Source: Chloroflexota bacterium
GTDB taxonomy: Bacteria; Chloroflexota; Anaerolineae; Anaerolineales; Villigracilaceae
Assembly: GCA_021796155.1 (NCBI GenBank)
Contig: JAJYOO010000001.1
Location: 1-31,968 of the forward strand
Direction of reading: 5' to 3'
Length of the DNA stretch: 31,968 nt
Positions 23,361 through 31,968 of the stretch are shown one piece after another. A program made the position numbers and the translations under genes. A model generated the notes under the pieces. It made no database searches and was not told the DNA's origin. It worked only from the letters and a program-made list of their open reading frames with translations. Numbering within the stretch: the stretch's first letter is position 1; each line of letters begins with the position of its first letter.

Positions 23361-26300
23361 CTACGGCTTCACTACAAATTCACTGCCTGCGCCTCGTCCG
23401 CCGACGTCGGGGAAATAAAACTCGGACGCGGTGGGCGGGATGACATTGAATGTTCCTGCCGTACTGGCGCGCGCAAGATAGGTGTAAACGTATGTGCCCG
23501 CAGGCAAATAATCCGAGGAAAGCACAACCTTTTGATCTCGCAATTCCGTGTGTGTGAAGTACCACCAGCCAAAGCCGCGCTCGTTGTAATCCTGAACTGT
23601 ATATTTTGTTGGCACGGTTGTATCGGTGGCGATGGACGCGTCAATGGCTTCGAGGCCCGCTGGCAGCGGATCATCAATGACGATGTAATGCAGCGCATCG
23701 GGCACGACCATCGTCAGGCGGACGCGGACAAGCTGTCCGCGTTGGATTTCGGTGATGGGATTCTTCGAATCGTCCAACGCGAAATACTGGCGTGAAAGGC
23801 TCATGCCTTGATCGAGCGGCTGGATGGATTGAACCGGCAAGGTTGTGCTGAGATATGCGTCGTAATATAAATTCCCGGTTCCGCCACCACGCGTGAAGAC
23901 CAGATAATTGACTGTATCCTTAAGCAAATCTTTCATCTGAACTTGCAGCTTGACGGTGTCGGTCAAATTGTCTTTTGTTACTTGTTCCTGCTTGAGCGCA
24001 GTGCCATTCAATCCAACTGCAAATTGATAATTCGATTGGTACTCTTTAGTTGCAGTCAGCCAATTGGTGAGTGCGATCAACGACCAGGATGTTTCCTGAG
24101 TCGAATGCCAGTGTCCGCTTTGGCGATGAGCCATCAGCCAGCGGACGGCATTAGCTGTAATAGGATTCTGCGGATCAATCTGCACGAAGGCATTCAACAC
24201 AATTGCGGTTGTGCGCGTGTCGGTGTTCCAGTTCCAATAATCAACCGGGCCTTTCTCCTCCCAGTGCGCGCCCGCGGCTGACATAACGGTAGCCGCCGCG
24301 AGGTCCGACATGAGCGAATTGATGCGCGTGTCTTTTGCATCCAACATATAAATCGCTTGCGCCAAGTACGCTTTGCCATACAAGTCCAACGAACTGCGAT
24401 GGTCATAGATGAAGTTGGTTTGCCCGGCTTGCAGAACATTTCCGCGCGCCAGCACATAGAGCATGAAAGCGTAACGGTTGTATTGCCACGTTGCCGCGTT
24501 TTGATAAAGGTTCGGAAGATTCTCGTTGAGATATTTGACGCCGTTATCGAGTACATCCTGTGAAACGGGATAGCCGGAATCTTTTGCTTCCATCAAACCC
24601 AACACAACATACGCGCTCGTTTGCGGATCGCTTGTTGGGCCGTCCCACCAATTCCATCCGCCATCGGGCAATTGTTTGGCATAAATTTTTTGCAGCGCCG
24701 AACTGACCTGTTGATCGAGATTGGTTTGCAAAGTCGCATCCGTGAGGCCCGCGAGTTTCAGCGCGCGCGTCGTCACGACGTTTGGCAAAAAGCTCGAGAT
24801 GGTTTGCTCCATGCACATGTACGGATAATCTTTGAGATACGTCAAGCTGTCCTGCATCGAAGCCGCGAGCGACGGCGAAACGTCAATCGAAAGTTGCGCG
24901 TTGCTGTAATTGTATGTGGTCGGGAGTTGAATGCCTTCGGTCACCGAGTTTGCATCCGTCAACATGCCGGACGTGCCGACCGTTTCGAGCGCGCTGTACG
25001 TATAAACCGGAATGCCTTGATTCGACAACGTTCCGAGCGGCGGCTTGCTCGAATCGGTGAACGATCCGCTGACGGCTTGCGCGGTCAGGTCAACGCGCTG
25101 CGCGTTTTCGTTGACATTCAAATCCCACGTGACATAACTTTGACTCTTCGCGGCCACATCCACGGATTGCGCGGCGGGCGTGATCAATTCAACGCCTTGC
25201 GCGTCGAGACTTACCTGGACTTTGAGCGGCGCGGCCCCATTGTTGTGGATGATCGCCCCAATGCGCGCCTGGTCACCCGCGACGAAGAAGCGCGGTGTCT
25301 GTAAATCCACGAAGAGCGGCTTGGTGCTGACAAGTTCATTCGTGGCTTGACCAACGTGCCCGTCCACAGTTGCGGCGCGCACATCAGCAACCCACGTTGT
25401 TAGATTCTGCGGAAGCTTCACGGTGACTTGCGCGGTGCCATTTGAATCTGTTGTGACTTGTGCCTGGAAGAATGCCGTGTCTTTGAAATCCTGTCGCACG
25501 GTGATGATGCCATAACTGATTCCTTCGCCACCGCCGCCGCTGCCTCCGCCTTGCGGCATGCTCGCGCGATACTGCGCGTTGAAATCATCCGCGCTTGCAA
25601 CGAGTCCGAGCGCGGTTTGAACGCCGAGCGCTTGATCAGGATAGAAACTGCTGAGAATTTTCCCTGAATTGGATGGAGCCAGAGCCAACGCAGCCTTATC
25701 CACCACCGCCAATGAAGCATCCGCAGAAACCGGTTTACCGCTTGAATCTTTGGTTGTGATCGTGTATGTGACGCTATCGCCCGGTCCCGCGGTTTGTTTG
25801 TCAGGCGTGACTTTTACATCGAGCGACTGCTGGCTCGTGTCCACGTTGATTTGCACCATACCGATTTTGAAATCGGGTGTTTTCGTGTTATCGGCTCCAC
25901 TTACAACAACGACGGAGACGTAAGCCATCGGTGCCATGTCGGCGGTAATTGGTAATTTGTAAATGGTGCTGTTGCCGTTAAGCAAAACGACATCGCGTTT
26001 GTAAATATGTCCGCGTTCGTAGGTCACTAATGCATAAACGTTTCCCTGGAAGGGCTGGGCAATCAAAAGTTCAGCCGTATCGCCGGGCGAATAGGTATCT
26101 TTGTCCGCGATCAAATTGAATGTGCGGTCATTGGTCTGCCGCCACGGAATGAATTGATCGCTCGATACCCAAACGTACGTGGACGATTGCTGTTTGTTGC
26201 CCTTTGCATCCGTGACAACCACAATCGCTTTGTAGACTCCGCCTTCGGGTGGGATGAACGAGGCCGAGGCTTTGCCGTCCGCGCCAGTGGTGACTGTCTG

Positions 26301-29300
26301 CTGACTGATGGGAATATCCTTCACTGACGTGACCCAACTTAACTGTCCCTGTTCATCCTGCTTTTGAACGCTATACCATTGACGTTCCACAAATTGAACA
26401 ATCACGCTTTGATTTGCGATGGGATTCGAATCCCAGTCTAGCACTGCGATTTCGAATGGTTGCTCTTTTCCTTGCGAGCCAACATAACTCAGCGAGCGGA
26501 TACCCGCGTACAACTCACTTTGATGCACGATGATGCTTGTTTGCCCGCTGACGGTATCACCCGCAATGTCCGTTACATTGGCATTTAATGTAACTTGTTG
26601 GTCGGTCTTTGTCTCGCCGAGATCAATCGTTTGTGGAAGGTCAAGATGACCGTTCGCGTCAGTTGTGGCCGTGCCTTCCGCAAGTGTTCCAGACTGCGCG
26701 GGTTGTTCTGGTTGCATGTAGTACATGTCGCGGTCCCAGTCCGAGAAACTGAACTGGCTGTATTTCGGGCTTGGCGTGAACGTATACGGCGACGCTTCAG
26801 TGAACCAATCCACTTTGCCATTGCCGACATTCCCGCCGGAATAATAAGTCGCATCCAGGCTGAATTTGACCTGATCGCCGACTAAGACGTTTGTCTTGTC
26901 AGCAGTTGCATTGACTTGGAAAGTTGGCTTGTGATATTGGGCTACGCGGAAATTCAAATAGCCAAACGGATCGGCTTTTGCGTCAGTGGCAACTGAAATC
27001 GTGTATGTCCCTAAAGCTGCGTCGGCTCCTAATTTGAAATCGTCGCTGATACTTCCCAACTGAGAGAGCGACAAATACTTGGCGTAAACTTGTTGCCCGG
27101 ATTCATTAATAGTTACATATAGCTGTGGGTTATTGAGCAGGCTGTAATGAAGGTCATCGTTTTGCCGGACGAGACCCTTGAAATAAACATCCTGTCCCGG
27201 ACGATACACAGGCCGGTCGGTGTATAGATAGACAAATGGCGCAGTTGTGTTGCCATAATAATTTTGTTGGATGCCCAAATCTCCAGCCCACATTCCGCTG
27301 CCCCAATTTTGCGCGACAAATGCCAGATGCCCTGATCCTTCGGCGCGTGCAAACATCGGCGAATCGATTCCACTCAAATACACAAGTCCATTAGCATCTG
27401 TATTGGTTGTGTTGCCCACCTGCTTCATGTCGCTGTTGTAGAACATGACCGGCACATTGGCTTGCGGTTTGCCGGTTTCGAGATCAGTGATCCATGCCAG
27501 CCCTTCGGTCGAAGTCGCTTTGAAAGTGATATTGTCCGTCGCAACAATGAACAGATAGCCTTGATAGAAATTGCTGGTGTAATCCAGCGGTGAGCCTTTT
27601 ACGCCGATGAAATAATATCCTGGCGGTAGCGCGTTCCCTTTCTGATCTTCAAGTTTGATGTTGATGCTATGGATTTGATTCCGCGTTGCCTGTGTATCCG
27701 GCGTCCACTGATTGGTGGGCTGAGTCTGCGGATTAAAATTAACCGTCGAAGCGCTGTTTGCTCCTTTGCCGCCCCCATTGCTATTTAACATGCTGCTGAA
27801 CTCATCAAAGTTCAATGGATAAAGTGAGATCGTCGCTGCATCCAGGTTGGTATATTCAAAGTAGATATCCTGCGGACCTTTCGCGCGATAGACTAACGGT
27901 GTCCACGGCATGACGAGCCGCGCGTACGGAGACATGTCTGCGGTGTTGAAGCTTAGCGAAGTCTCGGTTCTGATTGTGTTGCCATAAATATCTGTCATTC
28001 CAGGCAGCGTACGCACAATGTAATTCGTGCCGGGATCCAATCCATATGTCGAGTAGCTGTTATTGTATTCGTTGTAATACCACTGCAGAGCAGTCTTGGG
28101 CGCGGGCGTGATGATGATTCGATCCTTTAAACTGTCCAACTGCATTGGCGAAGCAAATTGGATACTGAGCGAGCCATCGAATCCGTTATCCGTGCTGGGT
28201 GGGTTGATCTTCAGAACTTGCGGCAGCGGCACGGTGCTGAAGTGGGCGGTCAATCCATCTTTTAATGTCCCACCATCCGCGGCTTGCGCGGTGGTTGCAA
28301 TTTGCAAATCGTAATAACTCGCAATGTCATACTTGCCTTGCGGCTGAATCGTCAGCACGGTGTAATCTTTATTCCAACTCAAATCAAGACGCGCAGGTGT
28401 TTTTGTTTCGCGGTTGATGACCGACGTTGCGCTCGCAACGCTATCCGGATTCATCGGCTGAAGGAATGTGATGATGAAAGCCTGGTCAAGCAATACATTC
28501 TGGATGTTGCTCAGCTTCGGATTTTGCTGTCCGTTCTTCAATGCGACGCTTGCGATGCCAGGAGCTCGTGTGGTGAATTGCCAGACGAAGGATTTGTCTA
28601 ATGCATCGCCGTTCGTGTCTTTCAATCCGGCTCCCACGCGGACGGTGTAGCGGGTTCCGCTTAATAAAGCTTGATCCGGCTGAAACACATACACCGACGA
28701 ATTTACCCATTGGCCTTGTCCCGCAACCTGCGGAGAAAATTCAACCGGCTGCGGCAAACCCGTTTGTTCTTCTTTGATCGTCAGCGGGACAATGGGATGA
28801 TTGAAGATGACTGTGATGTTGGTTGTTTGATCAATATCTTCTGCGTCCGCAGTGGGGAAGACCTGACCGACTTCCAAACTTTCGGTCGTTGTGAAATCAA
28901 CTTCGATGGCATCGGTCGGCGATGTCCCATCGAGCGCGGCTGCGGATGTGGAAAAGATTCCACGATAGGTGGCGGCAGGCTCCAGCTTGGAATTGGGTGT
29001 GAACTCAAACGTCCGGGCGTCGAGCCAGCTCAATTTACCGGCGACTGCTTTTCCATCCGGGCCAAGAAGCGAAAAAGCCGCGCCGGTTTTGTCGCGGTTC
29101 ATGTCGCGGTCGAATGTGATTTGAATCGTTCCTGATAAATCCAGCCGTTGTCCTGCAATTGGATTCTGCGCGGTGATTTGCGGTCCCACTTGTTTTGGCT
29201 GCGCTTGCACCGAGAGATTTTCGTTGGCTTGTAGTTTTGAAATGGAGAGTGCGATTGCAAAGAATAAAATGACAACAATCGGCACGATCAGTTTTAGATT

Positions 29301-29321
29301 CTTTTTTATCACGGATGCCAT
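23361..29321 (-). CDS. Giant alpha-2-macroglobulin family protein with intact thioester motif
   Basis: About 1986 residues from ATG 29321 (a GTG at 29354 would add 11). N-terminal signal anchor IVPIVVILFFAIALSISKL, not a lipobox. Four or so Ig-like (Big_5/SbsA-type) domains follow in the first ~480 residues, then macroglobulin domains with the hallmark YTDRPVYRPGQ near residue 697, a Gly/Ser-rich loop (GGGSGGGGEG) that may lie in the bait region, and a thioester domain with C1503-M-E-Q1506 in YPYMCMEQTISSFLP and LPDGGWNWWDG. The family traps attacking proteases by covalent thioester attack. In proteobacteria it is paired with PBP1C; here a PBP1C-like gene lies 6 kb away. A TTGACA promoter lies upstream. 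Confidence 0.93.
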   Translation of the reverse strand: MASVIKKNLKLIVPIVVILFFAIALSISKLQANENLSVQAQPKQVGPQITAQNPIAGQRLDLSGTIQITFDRDMNRDKTGAAFSLLGPDGKAVAGKLSWLDARTFEFTPNSKLEPAATYRGIFSTSAAALDGTSPTDAIEVDFTTTESLEVGQVFPTADAEDIDQTTNITVIFNHPIVPLTIKEEQTGLPQPVEFSPQVAGQGQWVNSSVYVFQPDQALLSGTRYTVRVGAGLKDTNGDALDKSFVWQFTTRAPGIASVALKNGQQNPKLSNIQNVLLDQAFIITFLQPMNPDSVASATSVINRETKTPARLDLSWNKDYTVLTIQPQGKYDIASYYDLQIATTAQAADGGTLKDGLTAHFSTVPLPQVLKINPPSTDNGFDGSLSIQFASPMQLDSLKDRIIITPAPKTALQWYYNEYNNSYSTYGLDPGTNYIVRTLPGMTDIYGNTIRTETSLSFNTADMSPYARLVMPWTPLVYRAKGPQDIYFEYTNLDAATISLYPLNFDEFSSMLNSNGGGKGANSASTVNFNPQTQPTNQWTPDTQATRNQIHSINIKLEDQKGNALPPGYYFIGVKGSPLDYTSNFYQGYLFIVATDNITFKATSTEGLAWITDLETGKPQANVPVMFYNSDMKQVGNTTNTDANGLVYLSGIDSPMFARAEGSGHLAFVAQNWGSGMWAGDLGIQQNYYGNTTAPFVYLYTDRPVYRPGQDVYFKGLVRQNDDLHYSLLNNPQLYVTINESGQQVYAKYLSLSQLGSISDDFKLGADAALGTYTISVATDAKADPFGYLNFRVAQYHKPTFQVNATADKTNVLVGDQVKFSLDATYYSGGNVGNGKVDWFTEASPYTFTPSPKYSQFSFSDWDRDMYYMQPEQPAQSGTLAEGTATTDANGHLDLPQTIDLGETKTDQQVTLNANVTDIAGDTVSGQTSIIVHQSELYAGIRSLSYVGSQGKEQPFEIAVLDWDSNPIANQSVIVQFVERQWYSVQKQDEQGQLSWVTSVKDIPISQQTVTTGADGKASASFIPPEGGVYKAIVVVTDAKGNKQQSSTYVWVSSDQFIPWRQTNDRTFNLIADKDTYSPGDTAELLIAQPFQGNVYALVTYERGHIYKRDVVLLNGNSTIYKLPITADMAPMAYVSVVVVSGADNTKTPDFKIGMVQINVDTSQQSLDVKVTPDKQTAGPGDSVTYTITTKDSSGKPVSADASLAVVDKAALALAPSNSGKILSSFYPDQALGVQTALGLVASADDFNAQYRASMPQGGGSGGGGEGISYGIITVRQDFKDTAFFQAQVTTDSNGTAQVTVKLPQNLTTWVADVRAATVDGHVGQATNELVSTKPLFVDLQTPRFFVAGDQARIGAIIHNNGAAPLKVQVSLDAQGVELITPAAQSVDVAAKSQSYVTWDLNVNENAQRVDLTAQAVSGSFTDSSKPPLGTLSNQGIPVYTYSALETVGTSGMLTDANSVTEGIQLPTTYNYSNAQLSIDVSPSLAASMQDSLTYLKDYPYMCMEQTISSFLPNVVTTRALKLAGLTDATLQTNLDQQVSSALQKIYAKQLPDGGWNWWDGPTSDPQTSAYVVLGLMEAKDSGYPVSQDVLDNGVKYLNENLPNLYQNAATWQYNRYAFMLYVLARGNVLQAGQTNFIYDHRSSLDLYGKAYLAQAIYMLDAKDTRINSLMSDLAAATVMSAAGAHWEEKGPVDYWNWNTDTRTTAIVLNAFVQIDPQNPITANAVRWLMAHRQSGHWHSTQETSWSLIALTNWLTATKEYQSNYQFAVGLNGTALKQEQVTKDNLTDTVKLQVQMKDLLKDTVNYLVFTRGGGTGNLYYDAYLSTTLPVQSIQPLDQGMSLSRQYFALDDSKNPITEIQRGQLVRVRLTMVVPDALHYIVIDDPLPAGLEAIDASIATDTTVPTKYTVQDYNERGFGWWYFTHTELRDQKVVLSSDYLPAGTYVYTYLARASTAGTFNVIPPTASEFYFPDVGGRGAGSEFVVKP

Positions 29322-29440
29322 CCTTCTCTGCTTCGTTTCCAGACCCGAACACACACTTTCACATAATCAACAGACGTTTTTTGTCGCCCCGGAGTTCCGC
29401 CAGCGTTTGTCTCGCGGTTCGTGGAATTTGACACAAAAAT

Positions 29441-29469
29441 AGTATGCCCTTTGTTGCCGCGACTGTCAA
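29441..29469 (-). promoter_or_regulatory. Candidate promoter of the alpha-2-macroglobulin gene
   Basis: Minus strand: perfect TTGACA (29469-29464), 17 bases, CATACT (29446-29441). This leaves a leader of about 110 bases before ATG 29321. Another TTGACA faces it on the + strand at 29428-29433. Confidence 0.45.
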
Positions 29470-29565
29470 GCGGAGATTTGTGTGATTGCAAAGTTTTTGG
29501 AGTCTGCTGATAAAACGCCCGGCGTTCAGTCGAGACTCCTGCATCCGACCTTTGATGTCCCGGTT

Positions 29566-29576
29566 TGTGCTATCAT
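29566..29576 (+). promoter_or_regulatory. Extended -10 promoter candidate for the dipeptidase gene
   Basis: TGTGC followed by TATCAT at 29571-29576, an extended -10 element 30 bases upstream of the start codon. No good -35 box at 16-18 bases. Confidence 0.4.
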
Positions 29577-29605
29577 CGCCCTTATTTCATAGGCAAAGGT
29601 GAATC

Positions 29606-31057
29606 ATGGACGCCATAGATAAAGTTTTGGAACGTTTCGAACAAATTTCATCCGTCCCGCGCGGCACGAAGCGCGAGCAAAAGATTTCGCAGTGGCTGCA
29701 GGATTGGGCAAAAGCACATGGCTTTTCCAGTCGCACCGATTCAACGGGAAACCTGGTTATCTATGTCCCCGCGAGTCAGGGCTATGAAAATTCTCTAACG
29801 GTTATTTTGCAGGGACACATGGATATGGTCTGCGAAAAAACGCCCGACTCGACTCACGATTTTACGCGCGATCCGATCAAGGTCATACATGACGGAGATT
29901 GGCTCAAAGCGGATCGAACGACCCTCGGCGCGGACAATGGGATTGGCATCGCGTTATCGCTGGCGCTTGCGGAGGACGAGGGCGCTTCGCATCCGCCCCT
30001 TGAGTTGCTCTTTACAGTGGAGGAAGAGGTCGGCATCGGAGGCGCTTCGAATCTCGACCCAAGCCTGATCTCTGGAAAAACGATGATCAATCTTGATTCG
30101 GAGGAGGAAGGCAGTTTTATCGTCGGATGTGCGGGCGGTAAGACTGCGTTCATTACTTTGCCAGCCGCGAAGAAAAAACTACCCATCTCCGACTATGACG
30201 TTCTGCGGCTTTCGGTCAGCGGATTACAGGGCGGGCATTCGGGTGTAGATATAAGCAAGCATCGCGCCAACGCAAACAAAATCCTGGCCCGTGGGCTGGA
30301 TTGTATTATGCAGAATGTTCCCGTCCACCTGCTTGCATTGAAAGGCGGGACTGCTCGCAACGCAATTGCGCGTGATGCAGAAGTTGTCTTTGCCTGCCCG
30401 AAGGAAATGTCAGCGGTATGCCGCGAACGGATTGCTGCTTTCGAGCAGGAAGCGCGCGCGGAGTATTCCAAGTCAGACAATGGATTGGCTTTGTTGCTCG
30501 AGTCGGTCGTCGGTGAGAAAGAAGCGAATGCGATTGATTCAACAGATAGCCTGAACATCGTTCGATTGTTGATGGCGTTGCCGCACGGCGTCATTTACAT
30601 GTCTGCCAGCGTGGATGGTTTTGTAGAAACGTCAACGAACCTGGCTGTCCTTGAATTACAAGACGACGGTTTGCACATTACCACCAGCCAGCGCAGCAAT
30701 GTCATGTCGCGGCTCGAAGAGATCAATCGTCGCATCGAGGCGATAGTTAAATTGGCAGGCGCAGAAGTCGATTTTACGGAAGGTTATCCCGCTTGGCAGC
30801 CCGATATGAATTCGGCGTTGCTAGAACGCTCGGTGAAAGTTTATGTGTCGTTGTTCCAGAAGAAGCCCGAAGTTGGCATCATCCACGCGGGATTGGAGTG
30901 CGGCATTATCAGAGATTGTTGTGGCAGCCTGGATATGATTTCGTTTGGTCCTACGATCAAAGGGCCACATTCACCTGATGAAAAACTTTATCTTCCGTCC
31001 GTGGATCGGATGTGGCAACTGCTGAATGGTTTGCTTCGTTCGTTTTCGGATAGATGA
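29606..31057 (+). CDS. pepD: Aminoacyl-histidine dipeptidase (PepD, M20 metallopeptidase)
   Basis: 483 residues, the usual length of PepD. It is a cytosolic zinc dipeptidase that splits dipeptides such as beta-alanyl-histidine. Metal and catalytic motifs are in order: QGHMDMVCEK (His and Asp), LGADNGIGIA (bridging Asp), VEEEVGIGG (general base Glu), INLDSEEEG (Asp ligand) and the late HAGLECGI (His ligand). The lid/dimer insert follows GGHSGVDI, with NANKILARGL. AAAGGTG precedes the ATG. Single-gene unit, with an intrinsic terminator 110 bases after the stop. Confidence 0.95.
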   Translation: MDAIDKVLERFEQISSVPRGTKREQKISQWLQDWAKAHGFSSRTDSTGNLVIYVPASQGYENSLTVILQGHMDMVCEKTPDSTHDFTRDPIKVIHDGDWLKADRTTLGADNGIGIALSLALAEDEGASHPPLELLFTVEEEVGIGGASNLDPSLISGKTMINLDSEEEGSFIVGCAGGKTAFITLPAAKKKLPISDYDVLRLSVSGLQGGHSGVDISKHRANANKILARGLDCIMQNVPVHLLALKGGTARNAIARDAEVVFACPKEMSAVCRERIAAFEQEARAEYSKSDNGLALLLESVVGEKEANAIDSTDSLNIVRLLMALPHGVIYMSASVDGFVETSTNLAVLELQDDGLHITTSQRSNVMSRLEEINRRIEAIVKLAGAEVDFTEGYPAWQPDMNSALLERSVKVYVSLFQKKPEVGIIHAGLECGIIRDCCGSLDMISFGPTIKGPHSPDEKLYLPSVDRMWQLLNGLLRSFSDR

Positions 31058-31255
31058 TTCTGCAAATCCAATATCAAAGGCTTATAGTTGACAGTGCGTC
31101 CGTGGGCGACGCCGGCACGGAGGACAAACGACGTGCTGGGATTGTCAATGGGCAGTGGGGATGATAAAAAATCCCGCTCTTCTTGAGCGGGATTTTTGTT
31201 TGGTTTGTGCTGCGAAAGAAAAGGGGATTATGTGTCTAAGAAAGCGTTTTAAAAG
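31058..31255. other. Intergenic region between pepD and the IS element
   Basis: Contains TTGACA at 31088-31093 and a short imperfect inverted repeat (TCCGTG ... CACGGA, about 31099-31123), then the strong terminator at 31167-31197. The part before the terminator could be the 3' untranslated region of pepD or a small RNA. The IS-derived end begins at about 31224. Confidence 0.35.
31167..31197 (+). terminator. Strong intrinsic terminator
   Basis: AAAAATCCCGCTC, loop TTCTT, GAGCGGGATTTTT: a 13-bp perfect stem with A and T flanks, so it can work in both directions. It should end the pepD transcript and also insulate against transcription out of the IS element. Confidence 0.88.
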
Positions 31256-31968
31256 TCATGCTGTGAGCATTTTGAGCATGCGTCGAGTACTGGCGATATA
31301 GACCATACTCTCGCTGGAGGAAGTGGTGTGTTCATAGTCGCGAGCCAAACGGCGGTAACGACCTAACCATCCAAAGGTTCTTTCCACTACCCATCGATGA
31401 GGAAGTACTTGAAAACCTTTGAGATCATCGGAACGTTTTACAATCTGCAAAACCCAACCAAATCGTTGGCGAGCTTCATCGACGATCGAAGTGTAACCAC
31501 CATCGGCCCAGATGAGCTTCAAGCGGCACCAGCGATTATGTAGGTTATGCTTGATATGATCAAACAGGTTTTGCAAGGTCAGCAAGCCTCCTGCTCCATC
31601 CTGGATACCGGCACTATGCACCACCACCAGCAAAACCAGTCCCAAAACATCTACTACCAAGTGCCGTTTCCTGCCCGGAGTTTGTTTGTGCACATCCACG
31701 CCGCGCTCTTCACCACCTTCCGAAGTCTTCACACTCTGGCTATCGATGACAGCGGCGCTAGGCTGCTCATGGCGTCCGGCTTTCTTCCGTACTTTTTTCA
31801 CCAATACCTCATTGATCCGTTGCCACAGACCATCTCGTTGCCAACTCCAATAATAGTAATACACCGTTCGCCAAGGAGGAAAATCAATGGGCAACATACA
31901 CCATTGACATCCGGTCCGATTGACGTACAGAATCGCATTGAGGATCTGCCATTTTTCCCATTTCGGCA
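31224..31968 (-). mobile_element. IS5-family insertion sequence, cut by window end
   Basis: Contains the transposase gene below. The 3' end is placed near GGGGATTATGTGTCTAAG at 31223-31240, an inferred terminal inverted repeat; the partner repeat lies outside the window, so the boundary is a guess. The element sits just beyond the pepD terminator. Confidence 0.6.
31256..31968 (-). CDS. IS5-family DDE transposase (5' end outside window)
   Basis: The reading frame is open from the right edge: PKWEKWQILNAILYVNRTG precedes the Met at 31897, so that Met is internal and the true start is off the window. About 237 residues are visible. The N-terminal part has the DUF4096-type FPPWRTVYYYYWSW motif. 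DDE residues are the Asp in AAVIDSQSVKT, the Asp in IWADGGYTS, and the Glu in WVVERTFGWLGRYRRLARDYEH. The motif spacing fits IS5 family, IS427/IS1031-like subgroups. No frameshift or stop was seen in the visible part, so it may be active. Confidence 0.9.
   Translation of the reverse strand, partial: PKWEKWQILNAILYVNRTGCQWCMLPIDFPPWRTVYYYYWSWQRDGLWQRINEVLVKKVRKKAGRHEQPSAAVIDSQSVKTSEGGEERGVDVHKQTPGRKRHLVVDVLGLVLLVVVHSAGIQDGAGGLLTLQNLFDHIKHNLHNRWCRLKLIWADGGYTSIVDEARQRFGWVLQIVKRSDDLKGFQVLPHRWVVERTFGWLGRYRRLARDYEHTTSSSESMVYIASTRRMLKMLTA

Noticed and set aside
24357..25304. Long + strand open frames opposite the macroglobulin gene
   Set aside because: Mirror-frame shadows of a GC-biased codon pattern, with Arg/Ile-rich composition and no domain.
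1..31968. CRISPR arrays, tRNA, rRNA or prophage modules
   Set aside because: No regularly spaced direct repeats, cloverleaf-like sequences or phage structural genes were found by reading; a computed search was not possible.

Overview
This window most likely comes from a Chloroflexota bacterium, probably an Anaerolineae-type genome. That is an inference from gene content: a MoxR/DUF58/double-VWA operon, a Mut7-C RNase with a ubiquitin-like N-terminus, an F420-type nitroreductase-family protein, a very large alpha-2-macroglobulin, and diterpene genes of a type known from the chloroflexote Herpetosiphon. No rRNA, tRNA or CRISPR array was seen. Background coding GC is near 53% (hand count of one 60-base line). 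The diterpene cyclase gene and a small kinase-like gene are visibly more AT-rich.

Left part (1-5911, + strand). The 5' end of a divergent minus-strand gene sits at the left edge. It is followed by a membrane-anchored HtrA-type protease without PDZ domain, a dihydrofolate-reductase-fold protein, and a compact MoxR ATPase / DUF58 / VWA / VWA operon. The second VWA gene is split by a one-base frameshift at a run of nine G.

Central part (6219-12820, + strand). Four closely packed genes encode a sulfotransferase-like protein, a FemAB/BioF2-like N-acyltransferase, a homologue of the M. tuberculosis Rv3378c diterpene synthase/transferase, and a class II diterpene cyclase homologous to Rv3377c. This is the highlight of the window: a two-enzyme diterpene pathway of the tuberculosinol/kolavelool type, apparently with two candidate tailoring enzymes. 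The Rv3378c-like protein carries Asn where Rv3378c and cis-prenyltransferases carry a catalytic Asp. A histidine kinase and a REC-only response regulator follow in the same direction.

Right part (12829-31968). There is a minus-strand GPH/MFS transporter and a Mut7-C protein, the latter divergent from a bifunctional penicillin-binding protein with a PBP1C-like C-terminal domain. Next comes a secreted or anchored GH17-like glycosidase. A minus-strand sugar-type ABC importer (binding protein and two permeases, no ATPase) has a good promoter and an operator-like palindrome. It is followed by an F420-type nitroreductase-family protein, an AT-rich P-loop kinase-like gene beside a perfect 19-bp palindrome, and a ~1986-residue alpha-2-macroglobulin with an intact thioester motif. 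A pepD-type dipeptidase (+), a strong intrinsic terminator, and an IS5-family transposase cut by the right edge complete the window.
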